This document shows positions 23,574 to 34,499 of a DNA stretch of 64,000 nucleotides, in pieces (position 1 is the first letter of the stretch; every line of letters starts with the position of its first letter). A model generated the notes under the pieces. It was not told where the DNA came from. It searched no databases and saw nothing but the letters and a program-made list of their open reading frames with translations. The position numbers and the translations under genes are program-made. The stretch comes from Gymnopus androsaceus JB14. Its lineage: Eukaryota; Basidiomycota; Agaricomycetes; Agaricales; Omphalotaceae. Location: NCBI GenBank assembly GCA_009733575.1, contig ML769432.1:124001-188000 (forward strand), given 5' to 3'.

Positions 23574-24795
23574 ATGCTTCCATCCAAGTCCATCTCCCGC
23601 AAAGTCAAAAAGTTTCTGAACACCATCGCATGCGCTGCAAAGCACCGACGGAGCAGGAGATACACTACCGGCCAGTGGCCTCAGCCAATGACCTGCCGAC
23701 CTGAAATTTATCTTCCCGGTCACGTCTGGGACTCACAGAATCCGGTTGAGCGGTATGCCTCCGTTGGGGATCTATGTGCGCACTTGGGAGACCAACTTCC
23801 CATTCAACTGGTAAAGCGGATCGCAAGGGATGTTCTCCGAGGCCTAGCGAGCTTACATGAAACGAGGGGAAAGGCTCATGGTGGTGTGCACTACTAAATA
23901 GTCTTTTTATATTGCTCGAGTTTTGAATGAATAATCTTCACAGACCTCAATCAGGATTGTATCCTCATCTCTCCGCGGGACATGAAGACGCTGATATCTC
24001 AATTCTACGGCGACGAACAATCTCAGCATACGATGCTTCAGTCCGAAACGTCACACTATAACGAAATGTATCTGTTCAACACTGATACGGTAGTCGTTCC
24101 TGGTTCTATGGAAGAGCCCATTGTGTTCAGGCTATGTTATCCAGAGATCGGTGAGCACCTTCTTCGTTGTGTTTGTACTAAACAGTACTTATTCACAGGG
24201 CAATTACAGGGCGCCCTCGTCATGATCCTTTCTGTGATAGCTTCGGTATGCGTTCACCAGAAGCCCTCCTGGACGCCCCTCAGTCTATTAGCGCAGATAT
24301 ATGGACACTAGGTTGTGTGGTAGGCTTTTGCATTCTTAAGCGATGTATACACGTTAATGATGTCCCACAGTTTTACGAGCTGATCACCGGCGAAAGTCTT
24401 TTCGATCCGGTCTTTCAAACTGTCGAATTGGGTCTCACACCAGAGGAGTCACACCTTATCCAGATCATCGAGCTATTGGGTCAATTCCCTCGGGACACTG
24501 TGAAGGCGGGTAAGAACGGCCGTAAATGGTTCCAAGAAGATGGTATGTGGCCCGTGGACTAGAACCAGCGACTCTTGCCACTAACGATGAACTAACTGCC
24601 AATCAAGGTTCTTTACGCCTCGATACGACGTACTATCCTGTCATGCTAAAGGATATTCTCGAGCTGCGGATCGAAGGACAAGAAGTGGCTCAAACTGCTG
24701 ATTTTCTGGGTGCAATGCTACAGTTGCGTCCACATGAGCGTGCGCGAGCAGTAGACTTGATCAATCATCCGTGGTTTGACAACCTGGACGATTGA
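23574..24795 (+). CDS. SRPK-like protein kinase lacking the N-lobe
   Basis: Exons 23574-23883, 23944-24150, 24210-24319, 24371-24542 and 24608-24795 join in phase to 328 residues. The C-lobe is recognisable: HGDLNQDCIL at the exon 1-2 junction carries the catalytic Asp of the HxD motif. The activation segment reads RPRHDPFCDSFGMRSPEALL (SPE replacing APE), followed by SADIWTLGCVFYELITGESLF, and the C-terminal helix ends LINHPWF. This matches the SRPK-like kinases common in agarics. The Gly-rich loop and the beta-3 lysine are not visible: the first about 65 residues are basic and then enter directly into the hinge/alpha-D region (YASVGDLCAHLG). The position of the DFG magnesium-binding Asp is also unclear (DSFG). 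It is likely a pseudokinase or a truncated gene whose N-lobe was lost. The stop at 24793-24795 is about 190 bp before the next start. Confidence 0.7.
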
Positions 24796-24980
24796 AGGTT
24801 GGAACTATGTATATACTTGAACGTACTCGACGGCCGTTTTCAATTCACTTATATGTATATGCACAATATGAATTCAATGGACTTTGCATCTGAATTGATT
24901 TTTGATAGACCGGTCAAAGCTGTAGATATTAAAAACGTGCTGCTCGGTTCGAAATTCGGTCCGACGTACCACCGCTTAAA

Positions 24981-26161
24981 ATGCAACAACCATGGTCCGC
25001 TACCCAAGCCCAGTCCACGCACTTACTCCCCATCCCTCATTTTCAATATGGATTCACCACCAATCCTTTGATACATGCAATTCCCCTTACTCACGTCAGT
25101 CTATCTGATAAAGTTCTCGGAGTCCACAAAGTCTCTTCTCGAACGGCTCATCCGTTGGTTTCGCCTCCAGCCTCATCCGAATCACAACTTACTCAGGATG
25201 GTTCTCAGCCGGGCTCTTGTGCCATATCGGATTTACCTCCACCTGAACTCGCATGGGAAGCATTCTATCCTAAAGGAAGCATCAATCCATCTGCTGAAAT
25301 ACCCGGCGGATTTGGGTTCTACCTAGCTGGAACGAAGAAATTCTCTGACGGTCTATCAGACGGTGCTACTGAAGTTGTGATGAGCTATCGAATCATGCTT
25401 GAACGAGACTGGGAATGGGTAAAGGGTGGTAAATTACCGGGAATCTGTTCGTTCAAATTTCCACTTCCTAGAAATTCATTTTGATATATAATCCTTGCTC
25501 AGTTGGTGGCATCGGCGACCTGGCCTACGGATGTACCGGAGGTCGAAAAGATAATCGTGACGGCTGCTTTGACGTTCGTCTTATGTGGAGGTAAGTAGTT
25601 CGTATCATATCCAGCGAGCACTAATAGCATACTAATTTATTCAAAGATCCAAAGGCGCAGGCGAACTCTACATATATTTACCCCATACTAAACAAAATAA
25701 AGATCGTTTATTGGCCGTCCCTCCTCTATCGCTTGAGAACGCAGACTACGGATTTAGCGTGGGTCGCGGAGCGTTCTCAATACCTGTCGGTCGATGGGTC
25801 AGTATCGCCCTTCGTATCAAACTTAACACTGTAGATACTCAAGATGGTAGGCATTCCATCATATCATATCCTTATCTCCTTTTGCTTTTACTCCTTACAG
25901 GCGAGGTAGAACTATGGATTGACGGAGCTTCAGTCATCTCAATCACTGGTTTGACTCTACGCAATTCCGAAGAGGGTAGGCTCAAGGGAATGCACTTTCA
26001 GACTTTCTTTGGAGGTGGGTGACAGTTCTGTTCGCTCGGCTGGTGTACTCTTACTATCGGCTCTGATGTTTCGTCATGAATCAGGTCATAAACCAGACTG
26101 GGCTTCACCAAAGGATCAACGAGCTTGGTTTGCGGATGTTACAGGGGTCATCATTCGTTAG
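24981..26161 (+). CDS. Polysaccharide lyase family 14-like protein
   Basis: Exons 24981-25446, 25503-25590, 25647-25846, 25901-26014 and 26085-26161 join in phase to 314 residues. The core has features of PL14 (alginate/glucuronan lyase-type jelly roll): AWEAFYPKGSINPSAEIPGGFGFYL, YRIMLERDWEWVKGGKLPGI(F)GGIGDLAYGCTGG, DGCFDVRLMWRSKGAGELYIYLP, GEVELWIDGASV and a C-terminal HKPDWASPKDQRAWFADV. These enzymes cleave uronate-containing glycans by beta-elimination. No clear signal peptide precedes it (N-terminus MQQPWSATQAQSTHL), so it may be cytosolic or non-classically exported, and its substrate is unknown. The start is the first ATG in the frame. It lies downstream of the kinase in the same direction with no evident functional link. 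Confidence 0.82.
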
Positions 26162-26289
26162 TCTAGCTTCGCGTTCACATGGACATTCCATTCGTCTTTC
26201 CTCCTGTTCGATTTCAATTGCAACAACATTCAGAAATACTGTCGAGTAGACAAAGGTAGGACTGGTGGGTTGACATCCATTTTATAGAT

Positions 26290-27700
26290 TTTCGGTGAGG
26301 GAGGGATTGTGATTCGTGGAATTGGTGAGGGTCGCACTACCGGTTGATGAAGAGCAGAGCAAAAAAAAGATGACGAGCAAGATGCTGCACTTGTGCAGCT
26401 TCGCATTCCCAACTCGAGTTCCAGAGACTGAGAGATCGAAGAGAGGAGATGAGCATGGTAGATTGTTTTTGGGAGAGGGAAGAGAGAAGGGTCGGTACGG
26501 GTTCACGGGATTCGAAGAGGGATGTAGTTTTGATCTTGGCCTTCTGCGAGCCTCCTCAACCTATCTTGAATTGCCATAGCGTCTAGAGCAGACTGAGCTT
26601 CACTCCCCGCCAACTCGGCTTTTTCCACCTCCCCTCGAACACTCTGAATACACCGAAGCACTCTCATGTACCCTCGGAACCAATCTCACGAATATATCCC
26701 ACCAATTGTTTATTGGTGCCACATATCGGTATCGGACTTGCCACGACGATCGTCTCGATGGAAGGTAGAGAACCAGGGCTAGGTAATACCGCATGATAAA
26801 TTAGATCGTTTTCTCTTTGAGCCTTTAGCTGTTGGTCGGTACCCAAGGAGAGATACGATTCAGGGCGTTTCGCTAGGGCTGAGCCTGAATCCTAGGAGTG
26901 TAGGAGAGAGTGTATGGTTGAATGTAGGGGAGATCGAGGAAGCTTCTTTTGTTTGGGAGAGAGCGAGAGTGTATCGGACTATGCTTCGCCGTGTTTGGAG
27001 AGAGAAAGAGGAGTCGTAGAGGGAGAGGAAGTATTTGGATTTAATCTGCAGACATAATTAGTATTTTTATCTTGCTGGTTGGATTTGCTTGGCTACGCCC
27101 ACCTGAATCAATGCACCAATTCCTATCAAACACCCCAGCTCCCCGTAAACTCCTTCACCTACTCCCTAAGTCCCGTATACATCGCCGTCGCCTGAGCCCC
27201 AACCTTCGCTATTATCGCACTCCCCTTCGTAGTCTTCTCCCCAACGCATTTCTCGAAAGCACTTCCGTCGCTTGACATAGAATAGCACCAACCAGAAAAC
27301 TTCACCACTTCCCGACTCGACGGCGCATGCAGGAGATTGTCGTGGATATACCCCAGCATGCTTGCGCTTGTGCGATAGTAAAACCCTCCTTTTAGTCAGC
27401 ACGAGCAGCTATCGCGGAGTGAACGGAAGCGATTTGGTATAGGATGGAAGCTTCTTCGGATGCGATGGAGGTTTGGGTGGTTAGTTTTCTCGGGAATGAA
27501 TCTCTCCAGGGGAAGGTTACGCGGATTGAGAATCGTAACTCGACGAGTTCAAGTTGACCGAAGTTCACTCCCTGCACCCTTCGCAACATCTTGCCTGCAT
27601 CGGTGCAATTTCCGCTGTGAGGTGGTCTGGACTTTCACCGTAGGATTGGGAGATTAGATTTCGGGTGGGGATTTGCGCGGGATGGAGATCATGGGGGATT
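26290..27700 (-). pseudogene. Decayed PalA/Rim20-like gene (BRO1 domain, pH-response adaptor)
   Basis: Several pieces in order but in different frames resemble PalA/Rim20, the BRO1-domain scaffold that brings the Rim101/PacC protease to ESCRT-III. About 27540-27395: FSIRVTFPWRDSFPRKL then SEEASILYQIASVHSAIAARA. About 27390-27165: YYRTSASMLGYIHDNLLHAPS, REVVKF, FEKCVGEKTTKGSAIIAKVGAQATAMYTGL. About 27165-27085: VKEFTGSWG and VFDRNW. About 26860-26640: LSLGTDQQLKAQRENDLIYHAVLPSP, LPSIE, VHESASVYSE. About 26640-26540: VRGEVEKAELAGSEAQSAL. Stops and frame changes separate the blocks and segments are missing. The functional gene must be elsewhere. Confidence 0.68.
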
Positions 27701-28155
27701 GGAGAGAGTTGACTGCGCGCTAGATTTCAATGCTGACGCCATCCCAGGCTGAGCTCCGTCAAAGGGTCAACGAGCTTCGACAGCTTGGCAAGTTGCGTAC
27801 AGGGGAAATCGTCAGGGTAGGGGATAGAAGAGGGGAGCCGGGAATCTTTTGCGTGTGAGAGGGCTTCAAGGACCTCACAAGTTACAGAGATCATGATTTA
27901 GCATGATTTTCGCCCAAGCTTGCCCAAGAACCACTCATACCCTCGTTCCCAAGATATGTATGCTTCCTCATCTACAACTCGATTCCTAGCCGTTTCATTC
28001 TCCGTCCATGCATGACACTCTTGGACGCGATTTTTCGAGTTCTACCAGTTCGCTGTAGTATTAAATTAATTGCTGTAAAATACACACAGGTTCACCTGAG
28101 CCCAAAATTCTGAAGTACGAGCGATAACAATACGAGCAAAACAAAACAGCGGGCG

Positions 28156-28440
28156 CTAAACTTTGAGCGCTTCAACTGGAATACCTTCAACTGGAAGCCG
28201 AACCTTACAAATTTCTAATTCGCTGCACACTGCACAGTATAATATTCCGACGAGTCCAAATTTAAAGCTGTTCTTTTTGAAGGGTGAGTGGTCCTTTGTC
28301 ATTTCCGAGGTGGCTAGGAGGAGTGTCATGGGTGGAAATGCTGGTGGAATATCGAGGGCGCAGTTTATACTTTGTCCTGGATTATATTGATTGGTATGCA
28401 CAGAGCCTAGAGTGCATCGAATACCTACGCGTCGCATCAA
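28156..28440 (-). CDS. Hypothetical small protein (94 aa)
   Basis: An ATG-initiated frame (MMRRVGIRCTLG...PVEGIPVEALKV) without recognised domain. It contains a short hydrophobic stretch FGLVGILYCAVC. It lies between the PalA remnant and the F-box gene and may be spurious; only its length and lack of competing frames support it. Confidence 0.25.
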   Translation of the reverse strand: MMRRVGIRCTLGSVHTNQYNPGQSINCALDIPPAFPPMTLLLATSEMTKDHSPFKKNSFKFGLVGILYCAVCSELEICKVRLPVEGIPVEALKV

Positions 28441-28708
28441 TATAGCTTTCCAGAATATCGAGTCAGAAATGACAACTTTTACAACAATTTTGCTTCGTTT
28501 ATTCTTTGAATTTTTCTCTTCTCTATCATCGAGATCTGACTGACACAGCCGTCAACTTTTGTAGTCGTTGAACGATATCGCTTCCAGTCTCTTTGCAACG
28601 CTGCATCAGTCACCGGCTCAAATTTGTGGTTTTCAGCGGTGAGCGACCTATGTAACAAATCTATCCTTTTTAACTGAAGCAGTATCATATATAGCAACAG
28701 AATATACA

Positions 28709-30319
28709 ATGTCTACATCCAACCCGCGACAAGCGAACTTTCAACTCCGGACGAACATGGACTTGGAGGAGATACGTCGAAGGTTACGCTCTGAATATGG
28801 CTCTGGAGTCCAGTCCGAGGATGAAATCTCCGGGGCGCTCGCGGATGTTGACAAGGACCTAGAGGACTGCGATACCGAGTTCCGTTTTCTCCAGTCGCGT
28901 GTGATCGCTTTACAAAATCAGCGCAAGCGTTTAGAGGAGTACAAAGTTTCTCTGCGCTTTCTGCGATCACCCATTCGCAGACTGCCTAACGAAACCATCC
29001 TCCGCATCTTTGATTATGCATGCGCGATAAACGAGCTTACATCGAAAACGTTGCGGACGATGCCCACATTGACAATCAGTAGCATATGTTCGCGATGGCG
29101 AGCTCTCGCGCAGTCTTATCCAGATCTCTGGTCCCGTATCCGACTCCAGCTGTGGACAGAACCTCGTCATCTACCAGGTTTGCCCATCTTGGATCTTTAC
29201 CTTGATTCTTCAAAACAATCTCCCCTCACACTGGTCATTTCTTCGATGGGTTGTGAAGAGCTACAGGATGACCATCGAGAAATTTGTGCCAAGCTTGCAG
29301 CATGCAGTGATCGATGGAAGATATTTTCCACTAGGCAGTCCAAAATGTATGAAGCCATAATGGTTCAAAACCCTTGCAATTTTCCGGTATTGGAACAGCT
29401 CTTAATCCACAATATCCTCTTTTTCAGCGGAAAAGGTCTGGACCGCTTTCAACATGCGTCAAATCTCAAGGTCCTAGACCTTGGCCACATTAAAAGTTGG
29501 CTAGATATGCAGCAGCGCAAGTTCCCATGGAGGCAGATTACTGAGCTTGATGTTGCTCAATGCGAGGATGGGATAAAGCACATCTTTGAGATGCATAATC
29601 TCCAAGAATTGCGCTTTCACCAGTTCTCAGACATTGAAGGTGCTATCAAACTTTGTTCGCCTCCAATAACATCTCCCTCTGTCCAGAAGCTCGCACTTTG
29701 CCTCAGACAAACATCTTATCCAGAGCCCGAGAGGTTGGCCAATGTGGTATTTGCATCCATCACATGCCCTGCTCTAACCTCTCTTTTCGTTGAAGCAACA
29801 TATGGATATCAGGATCCATGGCCGAGAGACATGGTCGATGGCTTTATATCTCGTTCATCTTTCCACCTCACCACTCTTTCAATCAAATTTATCCCACTTT
29901 TGGACTCTGATCTTATCGATCTTCTTCGTCGCCTTCCTTCTCTCCATCATCTAACCGTAGATGATTCCAGAACCGCTTCTCCTATAACCCCACTACTCAT
30001 CCAAAGTTTACATCGAACAAGCTCTGTCGCTATCTTTTCGGTGTTGGTGAAAAGGCTACAAACTCTTTCACTAACCACTAGTGCTGAGGCTCAGGAAGCC
30101 TTCGATGATAGGGATTTCGTCGATATGGTCTCGTCGAGGTGGTTTCTTGATGGCTATAGATCTCACTCGGATTCGATGAATTCGAATGGTGGAATGGCAT
30201 GCCTTCGTTCGGTGGTTATGCGTTTTACGAATCGAGTTGTTGACGAGGAAGTATACAGACCTTTGAAGTATCTTGAAGAAGCGGGTATGCGGGTTGTGGT
30301 TGTAGGCCGAGATTCGTGA
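28709..30319 (+). CDS. F-box domain protein (intact, single exon)
   Basis: An uninterrupted 536-residue frame. It has an N-terminal coiled coil (about residues 18-85, EEIRRRLRSEYGSG to QNQRKRLEEYK), then the agaric F-box-like motif SPIRRLPNETILRIFDYACA (about 90-110), the tract LTISSICSRWRALAQSYPDLWSRI typical of the family, and a long C-terminal leucine-rich, LRR-like region. Such proteins are thought to be SCF ubiquitin-ligase substrate receptors; the target is unknown. The family is expanded in agarics, and three broken relatives lie in this window (40.9-47.6 kb). A TATA-like run (ATATATAGC) precedes the start by about 20-30 bp. Confidence 0.88.
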   Translation: MSTSNPRQANFQLRTNMDLEEIRRRLRSEYGSGVQSEDEISGALADVDKDLEDCDTEFRFLQSRVIALQNQRKRLEEYKVSLRFLRSPIRRLPNETILRIFDYACAINELTSKTLRTMPTLTISSICSRWRALAQSYPDLWSRIRLQLWTEPRHLPGLPILDLYLDSSKQSPLTLVISSMGCEELQDDHREICAKLAACSDRWKIFSTRQSKMYEAIMVQNPCNFPVLEQLLIHNILFFSGKGLDRFQHASNLKVLDLGHIKSWLDMQQRKFPWRQITELDVAQCEDGIKHIFEMHNLQELRFHQFSDIEGAIKLCSPPITSPSVQKLALCLRQTSYPEPERLANVVFASITCPALTSLFVEATYGYQDPWPRDMVDGFISRSSFHLTTLSIKFIPLLDSDLIDLLRRLPSLHHLTVDDSRTASPITPLLIQSLHRTSSVAIFSVLVKRLQTLSLTTSAEAQEAFDDRDFVDMVSSRWFLDGYRSHSDSMNSNGGMACLRSVVMRFTNRVVDEEVYRPLKYLEEAGMRVVVVGRDS

Positions 30320-31240
30320 TTTCTAGTTTTTTCTTCGTATGGCCTTTACATACTTTTTTTCCATCACTATTCCAACATTTCCGTTATCCTTGCTGCCTCA
30401 TACTCTTCAATTCCGCAATCCACCTCGGACCGTATCTTCTGTTACACTGAGATGAATGTAGGTTCGCGACATTTGTACAGTTTGGTCCAAGAAAAGTAAC
30501 AGAACAGCTGGATTGCTTAAATATGTAGACTTGGATTTTTTTGAGCATGTATGATTCTGCTCGGTATAGATGATATGTAGATAGATTACATGGCGCAATC
30601 TCAGGATGTTGAGCCCGAGGTCCCAGTCGGAAGCCGCCGGTAAGTACTACATAGTGATCAAAGATGCTCACGTTCTAAAAGCATAAGTAACACTGTTGCT
30701 TGGCCGCCCTCTATGAGGTCGGTGAAAGGTGTAAAAGTTTCTATCTCAACCGTCAATCTCTAGATGAGATTAGCGCCTAACATTATGATCTTGATCCATC
30801 ACTGCTTTAGTACTTCTGGCCTGCTCTGAAAACACATCATTACCTGGATTTTGAGATATCCCGCTGGCGGCACTAGCTTAACCTAACCATTACACCTTAG
30901 TCCTTAGATCTCCAACTAGTCTCATCATGCTCTCCTCGCGTCGGCTTTGACTGGCCTCTTTTTCTGAGAACAAACCTTGATGAAACCAGATGAAACCTTG
31001 ATGAATACACAGCTCTCTTCAAGATTGACGCCCTTAAATGAAACGTGGCAGTCCACAGGCTTAGTATTAGTGCGCTCTACTACAGATTTTGCCATTCACT
31101 GCCCTTTCTTTGCTGCTCACCAACCCCTGCTGCTTCTACGTCCTTCAGCCCATTAGCAATCTATTGTATATTCCAATCCCCAGTTGCTCATGTCACTCCA
31201 TCTACAACGCTTTACCGCTTCTACATTGTCATTTCCAACA
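30320..31240. other. Intergenic region, no gene recognised
   Basis: 3' region of the F-box gene and upstream region of the next gene. Only short open frames. Confidence 0.5.
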
Positions 31241-33397
31241 ATGGAACGAGATGAAAATAGCAGTACCAGGGAGCTCCTCGATGGTTTGAAATCTCAAATC
31301 AAGGTGAATAGACTCATTATTTGTATAATGAAAGTCCTGACCAGTTAACAGGATGTCAGAGAAGAATATCGTCATACATTGGAGGATATACATCAAATGA
31401 CAGAGAGAGCCTTGATACGGGCGGAATCCGAGTTGGGGGATTCGAGCAGCAACAGTGTGGCTTTGAGGAAGAATGATGGAGTCCTGGTTCAGACGTTCAT
31501 TCCCCTTATGAGACAGTATGTGCATCTTCTCAAACTACAGTTTCTATTCTAATCTATCCTTAGGGTCCTACAGCAGACCATCAAATGTATTGAAGTGAAT
31601 GCTTCAGCTTTGAATTCATTGAGCGTTCAATGCCGACCCCTAACAAGAAGCAAGAAAAATCAAAATCAAAACACTGGCAAGGAGCTCATAAAGTTACGAT
31701 TCAACATGGAAGAATTATATTCCATTGCGATGGTGATTGATTTCAATCTATCTTGCTCAACAGCTTGTGCTAACTCAGAGGAATCTGAATCAATAGCCGC
31801 CTTCTGAGTCTTTCTCCACCCGCACTGACAATGCGCTTGTTATTGCAGCTAGTATAGGCAATACACTATCTGTTCTATGTGATAGTACTCCTGTTCTTGG
31901 GCCATTAAAGGTCGTGGCAGCTGCGTTGAGTGAGGTTTGCTCCACCGTGCAGGTATGTGATGTTGAAGTCAATTTCTTACTGATATATGTAGTTAAGTTG
32001 AATGGATTGATCTTTTAGACTCTCCGAAGTAACAGTGAATTGGCAGCCGATATTCTACAAGGAGTGAGGGCATACTTTCACATGGTAGTGCGAAAGGTGC
32101 AGAAATATCCTGCCGCTCAGGAAGACGAGGAACTGCATCAAGATGTAGCGGAACTTCTCAAGTATGTGCTTATTTAAAAAGAAATTAAAAAATAAAGAAC
32201 TTGATCAACTAATAAATGAATCTGTCATATATAGGAACCTGCTCTGTGTACAGGAAACCTTGCTAAAACTCAAACACCAGAACCAGGTTGGATCACGTGG
32301 TTTCTTTGCCCAAAAGGACAAAGAAGGCCTTGAGGCTCTTAGGATTCAAGTGCAAGAGTCTAGGAGCATGTTTGAAGTGAGTCTATACTTGATGCATTTT
32401 CCCCGATACACTATGAATAGATGATTCTCAGACAGACCTCCATCTCTCGACCAATCTCAGAGTTCATCAGCTTGTGACAGATATGAGTATCATAGCTTCA
32501 AGGCCTCAGAGTTTTGAGCCTCCCTCATTGCCGTCTCAGGTAAGTTCAAGCACAGCTGTTCTTCAAATGATTCCTCTGACATGACTCTGTAAATAGCTCT
32601 TGAACATTCCATCTGAAAATTCACAACAACAGTCTGGCAAGGGTTTAGCTTCTTTGCGGACTTTGTCACCTAGGCCTCTACCTGCATTACCATCTCCTAC
32701 AGCAAGCATTCAAGTTTGGCTATCTCAGCTTGATGTTCAAGTTGGACCCGGGAGCCTAGTCGATCAGTATGACTCGGAGTCAATCTTATTATCACCATCT
32801 CGGAACACTCCTTCTCCCCGAATTTCAACACCATCCAACTATTCAGGCTTTTTCATTAACAGACACTCATGTGGCTACCTTGCTGGTTCTGAAAATGATG
32901 ATGGCCATCATTTGTCAGAGCAACCGAATGCATTTCGAGAACTCTATCAAGCTCCTAGTGCACCTTCCACTAGTTGTACAATCTCTTTTGAGATGAATCT
33001 GAAACATGAGGAGGATCTGCCACCTGTCCTCTCTTTTGACCTCCCCACCTCATCCCGCTGCCCCAATTATATGCTGCCAAAAAAGACCAAAGTGGCTTCG
33101 CCCAGAGTATTAGCTGCTAGCAGAAGGCGGCGCGGACCAACTAAGCAAGGGGCAAGATTGTATAGTTGTCCTCAGTGCTGCAACACATTCACTGCACGCC
33201 ATAACTTGACCAGTGAGCCTGCCCTGATGTTCACATGCTGCTTACTTACTAGAGATCTTGTAGATCATATCAACTCACACTCAGGAATCAGGCCATACTG
33301 TTGCAATGCATGTGGTCTTTCATTTGGTACCAAACACGTCCTCCGGAGGCATCAAAAGACCTGTCAGGCATTCTTGATGCATGCATCCACTTGCTAA
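31241..33397 (+). CDS. MLKL-N-like helical domain fused to two C2H2-type zinc fingers
   Basis: Nine exons join in phase to 564 residues: 31241-31303, 31352-31515, 31564-31732, 31797-31952, 32019-32161, 32235-32376, 32432-32539, 32597-33212, 33264-33397. Residues about 10-130 are a charged helical segment. Residues about 135-300 hold STPVLGPLKVVAAALSEVCSTVQ, ADILQGVRAYFHMVV, LLCVQETLLKLK, and GFFAQKDKEGLEALRIQVQES. This resembles the four-helix MLKL-N/adaptor domain that heads many basidiomycete NLR-type proteins (STPFLxP...Q, later KxFFxQ). A Ser/Pro-rich linker follows. Finger 1, split by the last intron, is YSCPQCCNTFTARHNLTNHINSH joined in phase as C-x2-C-x12-H-x3-H. Finger 2, YCCNACGLSF to HQKTC, is C-x2-C-x12-H-x3-C. 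Probably a nuclear DNA-binding protein with a signalling-type N-terminus; function unknown. Confidence 0.75.
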
Positions 33398-33807
33398 CAT
33401 AGTGACAGTTTGTGTTTATTATGATGATGTAGTCACTCTGCAAAATAGTAACACATTATGGTGAGCAATCTGGTTGGTGGGAGGAACACAGACACTGATG
33501 TATTGTCTAGTGAATTAAGATATGTACTTAACTCTATGATGACCAAACACCAAACAAAAGCAGCTGGAGATTTTACATGGTATCTGCCTGGCTTTCAGAA
33601 TAGGGCAGCAGGTTGACCAGATTGATGTAATCAAACCCACTGAAAGGATGTAAGAGAGAATTCTAGGGTAGATATATATATTTCTATGATATCTCTGGTG
33701 GTATTTATGTGTAGTAATTGGTGTGGACAAGTCCATATTATTGGACAGTATTTATATATTGTGGAACCTTTTAAAATTCCAAACTGTATTTATTTACTCT
33801 GGGCCAT
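33398..33807. other. Intergenic region before the nested transposons
   Basis: AT-rich, no gene recognised. It ends at the 8-bp duplication flanking the hAT-like element. Confidence 0.5.
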
Positions 33808-34167
33808 GGTATTGATAGGGCTCTTCACCATATCCGTACCCATACGGATACGGACGACACAGTATGGAGAAATTCCGTACCGTAGCTACTTGAAACTTTC
33901 CGTATACACGTAATATGGGACTCGGTGCCTAATTAGAAAAAACAGTTGGACAGGGTGAATTCTGGGCCAATTATTGGCTTCCATTTGGAGTGCATGCCAC
34001 AATAATCTTGATTAAGCATTAAATACATCTTTTCAAGATGTTTAAAGAACATTTTGCATACTAAAATCTGTGTCACACTATGTCACAATCACATCTAAGC
34101 TCTCGTTGTTCAATATTTGAGTGGTGTAAGTCCCAAATATGAATATATGCGGCATGTGCATGCTTTA

Positions 34168-34366
34168 TGTCATAGTTAACCGGCCTCGGCCATACTTATT
34201 TACTTCCGTCGGACTTACATACCGACCTGGGACGGAGCAACCCCTATCGTCTCTGTTGCTCCGTACCAGGTATGAACATTTCACTACATACGAGTAATCT
34301 ACTTATCGTCTCTGTTACTCCGTACCAGATATACACACATCCTATAGAATCCATATAACCTTGACA
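34168..34366 (+). repeat. 5' LTR of the copia element
   Basis: 199 bp, TGTCATAG...CCTTGACA. Contains an internal direct repeat: TCGTCTCTGTTGCTCCGTACC and TCGTCTCTGTTACTCCGTACC about 60 bp apart. Matches 39466-39666 at all but one base and a 2-bp AC indel. Confidence 0.95.
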
Positions 34367-34378
34367 GGTTATGGGCCC
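34367..34378 (+). promoter_or_regulatory. Primer binding site, half-tRNA(iMet) type
   Basis: Immediately after the 5' LTR the sequence is GGTTATGGGCCC. This is close to the complement of the initiator-Met anticodon stem-loop (GGGTTATGAGCCC), the site used by Copia and Ty5 elements, which prime from a tRNA cut in its anticodon loop rather than from its 3' end. One mismatch and a one-base shift relative to the yeast tRNA. Confidence 0.6.
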
Positions 34379-34499
34379 CGCGTTCTAATCACTGCACAAC
34401 AGAAAAGCCCCTATATCTTCGAAATCCCTATAGAACTGCAACTACAGCAAAACTCTTCCCTGAATCTTCGAATTATCAGCACAGTCGAAATTTCCTATT

